Assembly: GCA_934667295.1 (NCBI GenBank)
Contig: CAKULR010000027.1
Location: forward strand, 1 to 13,071
DNA from: an uncultured Kiritimatiellota bacterium
GTDB taxonomy: Bacteria; Verrucomicrobiota; Kiritimatiellia; RFP12; UBA1067
Length of the DNA: 13,071 nucleotides
Direction: 5' to 3'
Shown one piece after another: positions 4,285-10,516 of the stretch (its first letter is position 1; the number at the start of each line of letters is the position of its first letter). The translations under genes were made by a program, and so were the position numbers. Under the pieces are notes generated by a model that saw nothing but the letters and a program-made list of their open reading frames with translations, did no database searches and was not told the DNA's origin.

Positions 4285-4860
4285 ATGAAGCGAAAATCAA
4301 TTCATGTCGATCCGCTCATCTACGAAGCCGCCAGAAAACGGCTTGCAGAGGCCGGGTGGAACAACATCGACTACGCCTGTGAATACTTCCTCGCGGAATG
4401 CGTCGTACGAAAGAAACTTCCGGCGTTTCTGAATCTGAACACGAAACGCAGTTGCGCGGTCTGCAAGTTCTACGAGCCAATCCACGCTGAACAGTGGAAA
4501 CGGAAACTGGCGGAATTCCAAAAGAAGGCAAAGGAGGGAACGACCTTCACGGCCCTTCTCCATCCAACGCGCGAAGGCGGATACTGGTGTGAGATTCCGG
4601 CATTCTGCGGTTGTTGCTCGCAGGGTTCGACGCTTGCCGAGGCGAAGTACATGATCAAGGACGCCGCCCTCGGTTGGCTCGATGTCGAGGACATCAACCT
4701 CCGCTTCCGCGTCGTGCGGGAAAAGGAGGAGCAGTCCGATCTCATGATGTTCAACACCCCGGATGCCGCACGTGCATTCCTGGAGGACAACGAGAAAACC
4801 ACCTCAACGGCCTGTGCGCAACCTGTGCCCACCCCTCTTCCACAGTATAGTAAATCATAG
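4285..4860 (+). CDS. RelB/DinJ-like plus HicB-like fusion protein
   Basis: A 191-aa protein with two antitoxin-like parts. Residues 1-48 (KSIHVDPLIYEAARKRLAEA, then NIDYACEYFLAECVVRKKLP) have the DinJ/RelB plan: a basic beta strand, a helix, 'gW-N-x-DYA', a second helix, and a closing LP. Residues about 87-137 (TFTALLHPTREGGYWCEIPA, then GCCSQGSTLAEAKYMIKDAA) carry the complete HicB signature and closely resemble the 1878-2177 protein. Between them lie a Cys pair (C57, C60) and a charged helix. The tail from 170 is Thr/Pro-rich and probably disordered. No HicA or RelE partner is adjacent, so it stands alone under its own promoter. The ATG is 7 nt past the -10, with no ribosome site. Both domains are seen by motif; regulation of an unlinked toxin is inferred. 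Confidence 0.65.
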   Translation: MKRKSIHVDPLIYEAARKRLAEAGWNNIDYACEYFLAECVVRKKLPAFLNLNTKRSCAVCKFYEPIHAEQWKRKLAEFQKKAKEGTTFTALLHPTREGGYWCEIPAFCGCCSQGSTLAEAKYMIKDAALGWLDVEDINLRFRVVREKEEQSDLMMFNTPDAARAFLEDNEKTTSTACAQPVPTPLPQYSKS

Positions 4861-4897
4861 CAAAAACACCAATAAAAACGGCTATAAAAGACCTTTG

Positions 4898-4928
4898 TTC
4901 GGGTTCGAATCCCCCCCCCCTTCCGCCA
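4898..4928 (+). other. tRNA 3'-end remnant (putative att site)
   Basis: GGGTTCGAAT (4901-4910) is a canonical T-arm start and loop. It leads through a run of ten C to TTCCGCCA ending at 4928, like the acceptor stem, discriminator G and CCA of a serine-type tRNA. No D-arm, anticodon arm or 5' GGAAGGG lies upstream; that space holds the end of the 4285-4860 gene. With ten C the T-stem register is 2 nt too long, so the copy is degenerate or the homopolymer miscounted. A tail fragment followed by a native-looking terminator is what integration into a tRNA gene leaves at one border. Confidence 0.5.
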
Positions 4929-4943
4929 GAGCGGGAAAGTGCC

Positions 4944-4984
4944 GAACCCCTTTGCACGCTGGTGCAAACGGGGTTTCGCTTTTT
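4944..4984 (+). terminator. Strong intrinsic terminator
   Basis: GAACCCC-TTTGCAC (4944-4957) pairs with GTGCAAA-C-GGGGTTTC (4962-4977) around the loop GCTG, with small bulges. TTTTT follows at 4980-4984. It points rightward. It would end the 4285 transcript and was probably the native terminator of the tRNA gene whose tail precedes it. Confidence 0.7.
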
Positions 4985-5004
4985 AGGGGAAACACGCCAC
5001 GACG

Positions 5005-5067
5005 GCGGCCGCGCAGGAGGCGGTCACATAGGAGGCGGTCGCGCAGGAGCGCGACCCTCCCGCAGGG
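5005..5067. repeat. 15-bp tandem repeats with palindromic end, RND operon trailer
   Basis: Three 15-bp units of the form GCGGTCGCGCAGGAG lie at 5005-5019, 5020-5034 (diverged) and 5035-5049. The last unit runs into a perfect 8-bp hairpin, GGTCGCGC (5037-5044) loop AGGA, GCGCGACC (5049-5056), followed by CCC-GCA-GGG (5059-5067). The block sits just beyond the pump gene's stop. It may protect or end that mRNA and resembles REP-type extragenic palindromes. Confidence 0.6.
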
Positions 5068-5071
5068 CGGA

Positions 5072-8000
5072 TTAAGGCGTCCGCTTCGTCCACTCGCGCA
5101 GGCGCTGGAAGACGCTGTAGAGCGCCGGCACGAAGATGATGCCGACGAACGTGGCGGCCAGCATGCCGAAGCAGGTGCAGATGCCGATGGCCTGCATCGC
5201 CCCGGCGCCGGCCCCCTTCGCGAAGACGAGCGGCAGCACGCCGAAGATGAAGCTCCAGGCCGTCATCATCACGGCGCGGAAGCGCAGGTTCGCACCGCTC
5301 TCGGCACTCTCCTGCACGGACAGCCCGCGTTCGCGCTCGGTCTTCGAAAACTCCACCATCAAGATCGCGTTCTTCGCGGCAAGGCCGATGAGCATCACGC
5401 AGCCGAGCTGCGCGTAGACCGAGAGCGCCGTGTGCGTCGCCCAGAGGCCGAGGAACGCACCCGCGAGGGCGAAGAGGACGGAAAGCATCACGCTGACCGG
5501 AATCGACCAGCTCTCGTACTGCGCGACGAGGAAGAGGTAGGCGAAGAGCATCGCCATCGCCATCAGCCAGAGAAGCTGGCCCTCGTTCTCCTTCTCCTGC
5601 AGGGCGACGGGTCCCCACTCCACGGCGAAGTCCTTCGGCAGGGGCGCGTTCTGGATGAGGGTCATGATCTCCGAGGAGGACACGCCGTCCGCCGGCGTCA
5701 CGTCGCACCAGGCGGCGAGCATCTTGTTGTAGCTCATCGTCTCGCGCGGACCTGCCGAATACTCGATCGAGCCGATGGACGAGAGCGGCACCGCCTTCCC
5801 CTGCGAGGTCGGGATGCGGATGTCGAGGACGTCCGCAATCGAACTGCGGTAGTCGGGGTCGTTCTGCAGCTTCACCTCGTAGACGCCGCCCTTGAGGTTG
5901 AAGTCGTTCACGTAGTAGCTCGCGAGCTTGTTTTGGAGGGTCTGGAAGATGACCTTCGGCGTGAGGCCGAGGAGTTCGGCCTTCGCGCGGTCCAGCTTCA
6001 GCTCCAGCTGCGGGGTCGCGGCGGTGAAGCCGTGGACGGCGGCCTTCACGAGGCGGTTGGAGGCGAGGTAGGCGACCAGGCCGTCCGCCGCCTCCAACAG
6101 CTCCTGCGGCGACTGCCCGGCAAGCGTGCAGAGGTTGAAGCCGACGCCGCTCGACCCGCCGAGGCCCTTGATGGCGGCGGGCTGGGTGAAGCGGAACTCG
6201 GCGGCGTAGAGGTCGTCCGTGATCTCCTTCAGGCGGTCCATCACCGCGTCGATCTGCGTCTCGGGCGTCTTGCGCTTGTCCCAGTGGTCGAGGCGGACGA
6301 GCGCGCCGGCGATGTTCTCGCCGTTGCCCCAGAGTCCGTTCCGTCCGCAGGTGGAGGAGAAGGACTGCACGCCGGGGATGCCCTTCACGCGCTCGTGGAG
6401 CTCGTCGATGACCGCGATGGTGCGGTCGAGGGTCTGGCCCTCCGGGAGGCGGCAGTAGACGCTGATGTAGCCGCGGTCCTCCTTGGGGAGGAAGGCCGTC
6501 GGCACCTTCCCCGTCGTCCACCAGAGGAGCCCCGCCGTCCCCGCGAACAGGAGGAGCGTGAGGATGCCCTGCCGCACGAGGAAGCGCACGAGGGTGAGGT
6601 AGCCGCGCCGCGAGGTGTCCAGCAGCCAGTTGAACGGCGCGAAGACCCGGTACGGCTTCTCGCGCGGCGGCTTCAGCAGGTAGGCGCAGAGGACCGGCGA
6701 GAGGACGAGCGCGACGACCGTGGAGATGCAGAGCGCAATGCACATCGTCACGGCGAACTGCACGTACATCATGCCGACCATGCCCGAGTAGAACGCGAGC
6801 GGCAGGTAGCACGCGAGCGTGACGAGCGTCGTCGCGATGATGGCGCCCGTGATCTGCGTCATCGACTTCGAGGCGGCCTCCTTCGCGGAGAGCCCTTCGC
6901 GCTGCATGAGCGACTGCGTGTTCTCGACGACGACGATCGCGTCGTCCACGAGCGAGCCGATCACGAGGATGAGGCCGAACATCGTCAGGACGTTCAGCGT
7001 GAAGCCGATCGGCTGGAGCACGGCGAACGTGCCGAGCAGCGAGACGGGGATCGCGAGGGACGGGATGAGCGTCGCGCGCCAGTCCTGCAGGAAGAGGTAG
7101 GTGATCAGCACCACGAGGACGAGCGCGACGATGAGCGTGTTGAACGTCTCCTTCAGGAACACCTTCGTGAACGCGGTCGAATCGTCCGCGAGCACGCCCA
7201 CCACGCCCGGCGGCATGCGCGCGATCCACTTGTCCACCTCCTTCTTGACGCGCTCCGCCGTCGCGACGGCGTTCGCCTCCGGGGCCTTGTAGACCTCCAG
7301 CCAGACGGCGGGGTTCTCGTTGAAGCGCGAACGGATCGTGTAGCCCTTGCAGCCGAGCTCCACGCGGGCGACGTCCTTCACGAGCACCTGCGCACCCGTC
7401 TCGGGGTTCGTGCGGATGACGATGTTCTCGAACTCCTCCTTCGTCTTGAGGCGCCCCTTCACGTTCAGCTTGAAGGAGAGGTACTTGTTCGCGTATTCGC
7501 CGCCGACCGTGCCGGCGGCGGCCTGCACGTTCTGGCTCTCGATGGCGTCCTTGATCTCGGCGATGGAGACGTTGAGGCCGGCGAGGCGCACGGGGTCGAG
7601 CCAGATGCGCATCGCGTAGGTGCGGCCGCCGGAGGAGACGAGGGCGACGCCGTCCATGCGCGCAAGGTCGTCCGCCACCTGCTTCTCGACGAAGTTCGAG
7701 AGTTCCATGAGGTCCATCTCGCGCCCGTCGGTCATGAACATGTACATGACCATGCGGTCCTCGGGGCTCTTGCGCACGACGATGCCGCTCTGCGTGACCT
7801 CCGTGGGGAGCTTCGGCTCGGCGCGCTTGACGGCGTTCTGCACGTTGACGAGGGCGATGTTGGAGGGCGTGCCCGGGCGGAAGACGCAGTAGCAGTTGTA
7901 GGCGCCCTTCGCGTTCGCGTTCGACTTGTAGTACCAGATGTCGTCCACGGCGTTGATCTGGTCCTCGATCACCATGCCCACGGACTCGTTGACGACCTCG

Positions 8001-8170
8001 GCGCTCGCGCCCGTGTACGTCGTCGACACCGTGATCGTCACGGGGGTGATGTTCGGGTACTCGGCGACCGGCGTGCGGAAGAGGCAGATCGCGCCGCAGA
8101 GCGCGATGACGATCGACACCACCCAGGCGAGGCGCGGGTGGTCGATGAAGATCTGGGAGATGGACTTCAT
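5072..8170 (-). CDS. RND (HAE1-type) multidrug efflux inner-membrane pump
   Basis: A 1032-aa protein of the AcrB/MexB family, full length. It exports hydrophobic or amphiphilic compounds by proton exchange, as an inner-membrane trimer joined to a periplasmic adaptor. Visible marks are TM1 (LAWVVSIVIALCGAICLF, about 14-31) and the periplasmic start (TVSTTYTGASAEVVNESV). TM4 has GSLVDDAIVVVEN with the proton-relay pair D409/D410, preceded by FLQDWRATLIPSLAIP. TM10 has GLAAKNAILMVEF with the relay lysine K933. TM11 has NLRFRAVMMTAWSFIFGV with the conserved arginine. The start at 8170 is fixed by the ATGA overlap with the adaptor gene. The frame stays open to 8941, but that part is antisense-frame shadow of the adaptor. 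No outer-membrane TolC-type gene is in view. Substrate is not predictable. Confidence 0.95.
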   Translation of the reverse strand: MKSISQIFIDHPRLAWVVSIVIALCGAICLFRTPVAEYPNITPVTITVSTTYTGASAEVVNESVGMVIEDQINAVDDIWYYKSNANAKGAYNCYCVFRPGTPSNIALVNVQNAVKRAEPKLPTEVTQSGIVVRKSPEDRMVMYMFMTDGREMDLMELSNFVEKQVADDLARMDGVALVSSGGRTYAMRIWLDPVRLAGLNVSIAEIKDAIESQNVQAAAGTVGGEYANKYLSFKLNVKGRLKTKEEFENIVIRTNPETGAQVLVKDVARVELGCKGYTIRSRFNENPAVWLEVYKAPEANAVATAERVKKEVDKWIARMPPGVVGVLADDSTAFTKVFLKETFNTLIVALVLVVLITYLFLQDWRATLIPSLAIPVSLLGTFAVLQPIGFTLNVLTMFGLILVIGSLVDDAIVVVENTQSLMQREGLSAKEAASKSMTQITGAIIATTLVTLACYLPLAFYSGMVGMMYVQFAVTMCIALCISTVVALVLSPVLCAYLLKPPREKPYRVFAPFNWLLDTSRRGYLTLVRFLVRQGILTLLLFAGTAGLLWWTTGKVPTAFLPKEDRGYISVYCRLPEGQTLDRTIAVIDELHERVKGIPGVQSFSSTCGRNGLWGNGENIAGALVRLDHWDKRKTPETQIDAVMDRLKEITDDLYAAEFRFTQPAAIKGLGGSSGVGFNLCTLAGQSPQELLEAADGLVAYLASNRLVKAAVHGFTAATPQLELKLDRAKAELLGLTPKVIFQTLQNKLASYYVNDFNLKGGVYEVKLQNDPDYRSSIADVLDIRIPTSQGKAVPLSSIGSIEYSAGPRETMSYNKMLAAWCDVTPADGVSSSEIMTLIQNAPLPKDFAVEWGPVALQEKENEGQLLWLMAMAMLFAYLFLVAQYESWSIPVSVMLSVLFALAGAFLGLWATHTALSVYAQLGCVMLIGLAAKNAILMVEFSKTERERGLSVQESAESGANLRFRAVMMTAWSFIFGVLPLVFAKGAGAGAMQAIGICTCFGMLAATFVGIIFVPALYSVFQRLREWTKRTP

Positions 8171-9261
8171 GGCGCGGGCGTCACCTTCATGCCCTTGCGG
8201 ACCTTGTGCCCGCCGTCGGCGACGATCTTCTCGCCGACCTTCAAGCCCTTCTCCACGAACTGCCAGTCGCCCTGGATGTTGCCGCGCGCGATGTAGCGGC
8301 GCTCGGCCGTCCCGTCCCCGCCGACGACCCACACGTAGGGCCCCTGCACGTCCTGCAGGATCGCGGTGGGGGGCACGGCGGGGCGCGGCACGCCCTTCTT
8401 CGAGGTGAGCGACACGGCCACGGTGCCGCCCGGACGCAGCCCGTAGGCCGAATTGGGATAGAGCGCGTACATCTGGATCGTGTCCGTCTGTTCGTCGGCG
8501 GCGTTTTCGCTGTACTCGATCACACCCTCCTCGCCGAACTCGGTGCCGTCCGCGAGGCGCAGCGACAGCAGCCCCTCCGCCCGGCAGCGCTTCGTCGAAC
8601 CGCCGAACATTTCCAGGAAGTCCCGGTTCGAAATCGAGAAGCGCACGCGGATGGGACGGAACTGGATGAGCGTCACGAGCGTACCCTGCCCCTTCTGGAG
8701 GTAGTTGCCCTCCGTGAACTGCGTCGTCCCCACCTTCGCGGTGATCGGCGCCGTGATGCGGCAGTGGCGCAGGTCGTCCCGCGCGCTGATGAGGTCCGCC
8801 TTCGCCGCCTCCAGCGAGGCGCGCGCGCTGTCGCGCGCCGAGAGCGCGTTGTCGAGCGCGTCCTGCGAGACGGCGCGCGTCGCGACGAGCTTGAGGTGGC
8901 GCGCGTAGCTGAGCTCGGCATAGCCGAGCGAGGCCGTGCATTCCGCCACCTTCGCCTCGGCGTTCTTCACGGCCGCCTCGTACTTGACCGGGTCGAGCCG
9001 GTAGAGGAGGTCGCCCTTCTTCACCACGCTGCCGTTCTCAAACGCCACTTCGAGGATTTCGCCGGAAACCTGCGGGATCACGTTCACCTGGGCGACCGGC
9101 ACCACGCGGCCCGGATAGGTGCGGATGGGCTTGTCGGCCACGGCCTTCACCTCCGTGACCGGAAGCGTGATGCGCGTGAAGTCTTCTGCGCCGCACGTCG
9201 CCAGCGCGAAACCCGCGGCCAGCGCGGCCCACAGGCGAAGTCTCGTCAAATGTCTTGTCAT
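8167..9261 (-). CDS. RND efflux periplasmic adaptor (membrane fusion protein)
   Basis: A 364-aa AcrA/MexA-type adaptor that links the inner-membrane pump to an outer-membrane channel. Residues 9-26 are a hydrophobic export signal (LRLWAALAAGFALATCG); C23 could be a lipidation site, but Thr before it is unusual for a lipobox. About 50-75 is the first lipoyl half-motif (VNVIPQVSGEILEVAFENGS, VVKKGDLLYRLD). About 75-160 is the alpha-helical hairpin rich in Ala/Glu/Lys. About 168-195 is the second lipoyl half (ITAPITAKVGTTQFTEGNYL), followed by beta-barrel and membrane-proximal domains (RPGGTVAVSL, PPTAILQDVQGPYVWVV). The gene overlaps the pump gene by ATGA and is first in the operon. The start has only a weak ribosome site (GGTAACGAAC). 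A repressor of the usual TetR or MarR kind is not adjacent. Confidence 0.93.
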   Translation of the reverse strand: MTRHLTRLRLWAALAAGFALATCGAEDFTRITLPVTEVKAVADKPIRTYPGRVVPVAQVNVIPQVSGEILEVAFENGSVVKKGDLLYRLDPVKYEAAVKNAEAKVAECTASLGYAELSYARHLKLVATRAVSQDALDNALSARDSARASLEAAKADLISARDDLRHCRITAPITAKVGTTQFTEGNYLQKGQGTLVTLIQFRPIRVRFSISNRDFLEMFGGSTKRCRAEGLLSLRLADGTEFGEEGVIEYSENAADEQTDTIQMYALYPNSAYGLRPGGTVAVSLTSKKGVPRPAVPPTAILQDVQGPYVWVVGGDGTAERRYIARGNIQGDWQFVEKGLKVGEKIVADGGHKVRKGMKVTPAP

Positions 9262-9287
9262 GTTCGTTACCGTCTTGTCTCGTGTCG

Positions 9288-9324
9288 CCGCCCCTGCGGG
9301 CGGAGCGGAGGGGACTGCGCCCCC
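9288..9324 (-). promoter_or_regulatory. GC-rich hairpins in RND operon leader
   Basis: CCGCCC (9288-9293), loop CTGC, GGGCGG (9298-9303) is a perfect 6-bp stem. A second weaker stem, GGGG (9310-9313) with CCCC (9320-9323), follows. Both lie in the predicted 5' leader between the minus-strand promoter and the adaptor start at 9261. CCCCTGCGG occurs twice here. They may affect leader stability or early termination. Confidence 0.4.
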
Positions 9325-9334
9325 TGCGGAGTTT

Positions 9335-9376
9335 CATTATACCACAGTTCGGACGGGCGCGTAATGTGGTATAATG
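9335..9376. promoter_or_regulatory. Palindromic divergent promoter of RND and Tad operons
   Basis: CATTATACCACA (9335-9346) and TGTGGTATAATG (9365-9376) are exact reverse complements around an 18-nt spacer. Each arm holds a perfect extended -10 (TGGTATAAT) facing outward: 9341-9336 toward the efflux genes and 9370-9375 toward the pilus genes. The -35 regions fall on the spacer and the opposite arm (TTCGGA at 9348-9353 for the pilus side). The two polymerases would therefore compete for one site. Confidence 0.75.
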
Positions 9377-9382
9377 GTGTCC

Positions 9383-9541
9383 GTGAAACAACGTGGCGGC
9401 AGAGCGGGACAGACGGCGCTCGAATACATCCTCGTATTCGCGGCGCTGCTGGGCGTCTACTTCGCCATCCGCGTCTTCGCGCGCGCCGCGCGCCAGTCGG
9501 CCACGCGCACGACCACGCTCGTCACAAGCGAATACCCCTGA
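9383..9541 (+). CDS. Flp-type pilin-like small protein
   Basis: A 52-aa protein too short for most gene finders. KQRGGRAG then QTALEYILVFAALLGVYFAI is a class III (Flp) prepilin signal: a basic leader, Gly at the cleavage site, Glu at +5 and Tyr at +6, then a hydrophobic stretch. Residues after the helix (RVFARAARQSATRTTTLVTS) are basic. TadV/FppA-type prepilin peptidase would cut after the Gly. The GTG at 9383 lies 7 nt after the -10 box, so the mRNA would start at or next to it; upstream ATG 9374 and GTG 9377 lie in the promoter itself. It sits 19 bp before the main Flp pilin gene. It could be a minor pilin or a TadE-like pseudopilin. Confidence 0.7.
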   Translation: MKQRGGRAGQTALEYILVFAALLGVYFAIRVFARAARQSATRTTTLVTSEYP

Positions 9542-9560
9542 CGTGAAAGGACGGAACACC

Positions 9561-9794
9561 ATGGACATCCAGAATGCGAAGAGAACGTTCAAGAAGGGCC
9601 AGACGATGGTCGAGTACATCATCATCGTCGCGCTCATCGCCATCTCCCTGATCGCCGTGTTCACCTACTTCAGCCGCGGCGTGGGCAAGAAGGTCGCCGG
9701 CGCGACCGAGGCGATTTCCGAGAGCGAGGGTTCGGACGCCAAGTCGGCCGTCGAGAACATCGACACCGACGTCATCAAGAAGCTCGGCGAATAG
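9561..9794 (+). CDS. flp: Flp family type IVb pilin
   Basis: A 77-aa prepilin, the usual Flp length. The leader MDIQNAKRTFKKG is followed by QTMVEYIIIVALIAISLIAV: cleavage after Gly14-equivalent G13, Glu at +5, Tyr at +6, then the hydrophobic assembly helix (14-37). The C-terminal part (SRGVGKKVAGATEAI, then acidic SESEGSD) matches the short surface tail of Flp pilins. The mature protein polymerises into the Tad pilus used for adhesion and surface attachment. The ATG at 9561 has AAAGGA about 9 nt upstream. The frame is open further left only as an overlap with the 52-aa pilin gene. It is followed after 2 nt by the TadE-like gene. Confidence 0.88.
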   Translation: MDIQNAKRTFKKGQTMVEYIIIVALIAISLIAVFTYFSRGVGKKVAGATEAISESEGSDAKSAVENIDTDVIKKLGE

Positions 9795-9796
9795 GC

Positions 9797-10360
9797 ATGC
9801 GCGCGCGCGGGGACAGTTCTCCCCGCCCGAGGCCGCGTGCCGGGCGGTCGGGACAGGCGATGGTCGAGGCGATCGTCGTCCTGTTCTTCGTCTGCCTCGT
9901 CTTCTTCGCCGTCTACGAGTACGCGAGCCTCCTGACCGCCCACACCGTCCTCGACTACGCCGCCGCCCGCGCCGCCCGCGCCCGCGCCGTGGGGTTCAAC
10001 GACTTCATGGTGACGAAGACCGTGCGCGTCGCCACGATGTCCACCGCCGGCCGCTGCCTCGTCCAGGACGACCTGGGCGGCCCCCTTTCGACGGGCGCCC
10101 TCGTGAGCCGCATGGGCTCCTACCTCGAACGCGAGACCGAGGCCGACGTGCGCGGCATCCTCGACTTCGAGCTCTGGGACAACGCGAGGCTCGGCTGGTC
10201 CTGCTCCGATCCCGGCGGCCCCGCCTCCCCGCTCGCCCTGCGCGTCTGGCAGCGCCGTCCGCTCTACGGCTCCACGGACGACACCGACGGCTCCGCCCCC
10301 CTCCACTCCCTCGAAGGTTCCGCCGAAATCGAAGGCCATGCGTCGTTCTACTTGCAGTAG
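9797..10360 (+). CDS. TadE-like pilus assembly protein
   Basis: A 187-aa protein. A basic Arg/Pro-rich leader (residues 1-18) precedes GQAMVEAIVVLFFVCLVFFA (19-38), a prepilin-type motif with Glu at +5 and one membrane span. Next comes VYEYASLLTAHTVLDYAAARAARARAVG, the aromatic/Ala-Arg segment of TadE/TadG pseudopilins. The rest is a periplasmic or surface domain ending in VRVATMST, GRCLVQDDLG and a Trp/Arg-rich tail. TadE-type proteins are processed by the prepilin peptidase and needed for Flp pilus biogenesis. The start follows the flp stop by 2 nt, implying translational coupling. The stop codon TAG (10358-10360) directly abuts the repeat array at 10361. Confidence 0.75.
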   Translation: MRARGDSSPRPRPRAGRSGQAMVEAIVVLFFVCLVFFAVYEYASLLTAHTVLDYAAARAARARAVGFNDFMVTKTVRVATMSTAGRCLVQDDLGGPLSTGALVSRMGSYLERETEADVRGILDFELWDNARLGWSCSDPGGPASPLALRVWQRRPLYGSTDDTDGSAPLHSLEGSAEIEGHASFYLQ

Positions 10361-10516
10361 TTAAGTGGGCCTACGGCCCTTAAGTGATTAAGTAGTTAAG
10401 TGGTTAAGTTGTTAAGTGGTTAAGTTGTTTAAGTAATTGAGTGAAATGGCAACGATTGTCCGATACTTAAGGGCCGAAGGCCCACTTAACCACTTAAAGG
10501 CCGCAGGCCGACTTAA
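10361..10516. repeat. TTAAG 8-bp array with three C(GNA)G hairpin units
   Basis: Seven TTAAG words start at 10380, 10388, 10396, 10404, 10412, 10420 and 10429, a period of 8 then 9. They are flanked by three hairpin units bordered by TTAAG/CTTAA. Unit 1 is GGGCC-TAC-GGCCC (10367-10379), unit 2 GGGCC-GAA-GGCCC (10471-10483), unit 3 GGCC-GCA-GGCC (10499-10509). Unit 1 is an inverted near-copy of unit 2 (one difference over 24 bp). Read on the same strand the loops are GTA, GAA and GCA, all closed by C-G. ACTTAACCACTTAA (10484-10497) is the exact complement of 10396-10409 and of 10412-10425. Confidence 0.8.

Noticed and set aside
4850..4928. A complete tRNA gene ending at 4928
   Set aside because: No acceptor 5' strand, D-arm or anticodon arm can be drawn upstream. 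Only the T-arm and CCA end are present.
4763..8296. A 1177-codon plus-strand open frame
   Set aside because: It runs antisense through the RND pump gene and is rich in Arg, Glu, Asp and His repeats without domains. GC-rich codon use on the real strand leaves this antisense frame open.
8171..8941. N-terminal extension of the RND pump frame
   Set aside because: The extension overlaps the adaptor gene in another frame and is Arg/Ala low-complexity. The real start MKSISQIF at 8170 gives the standard RND N-terminus.
10380..10433. CRISPR array
   Set aside because: The repeat unit is 8 bp with no unique spacers of constant length, so it is a simple tandem array.
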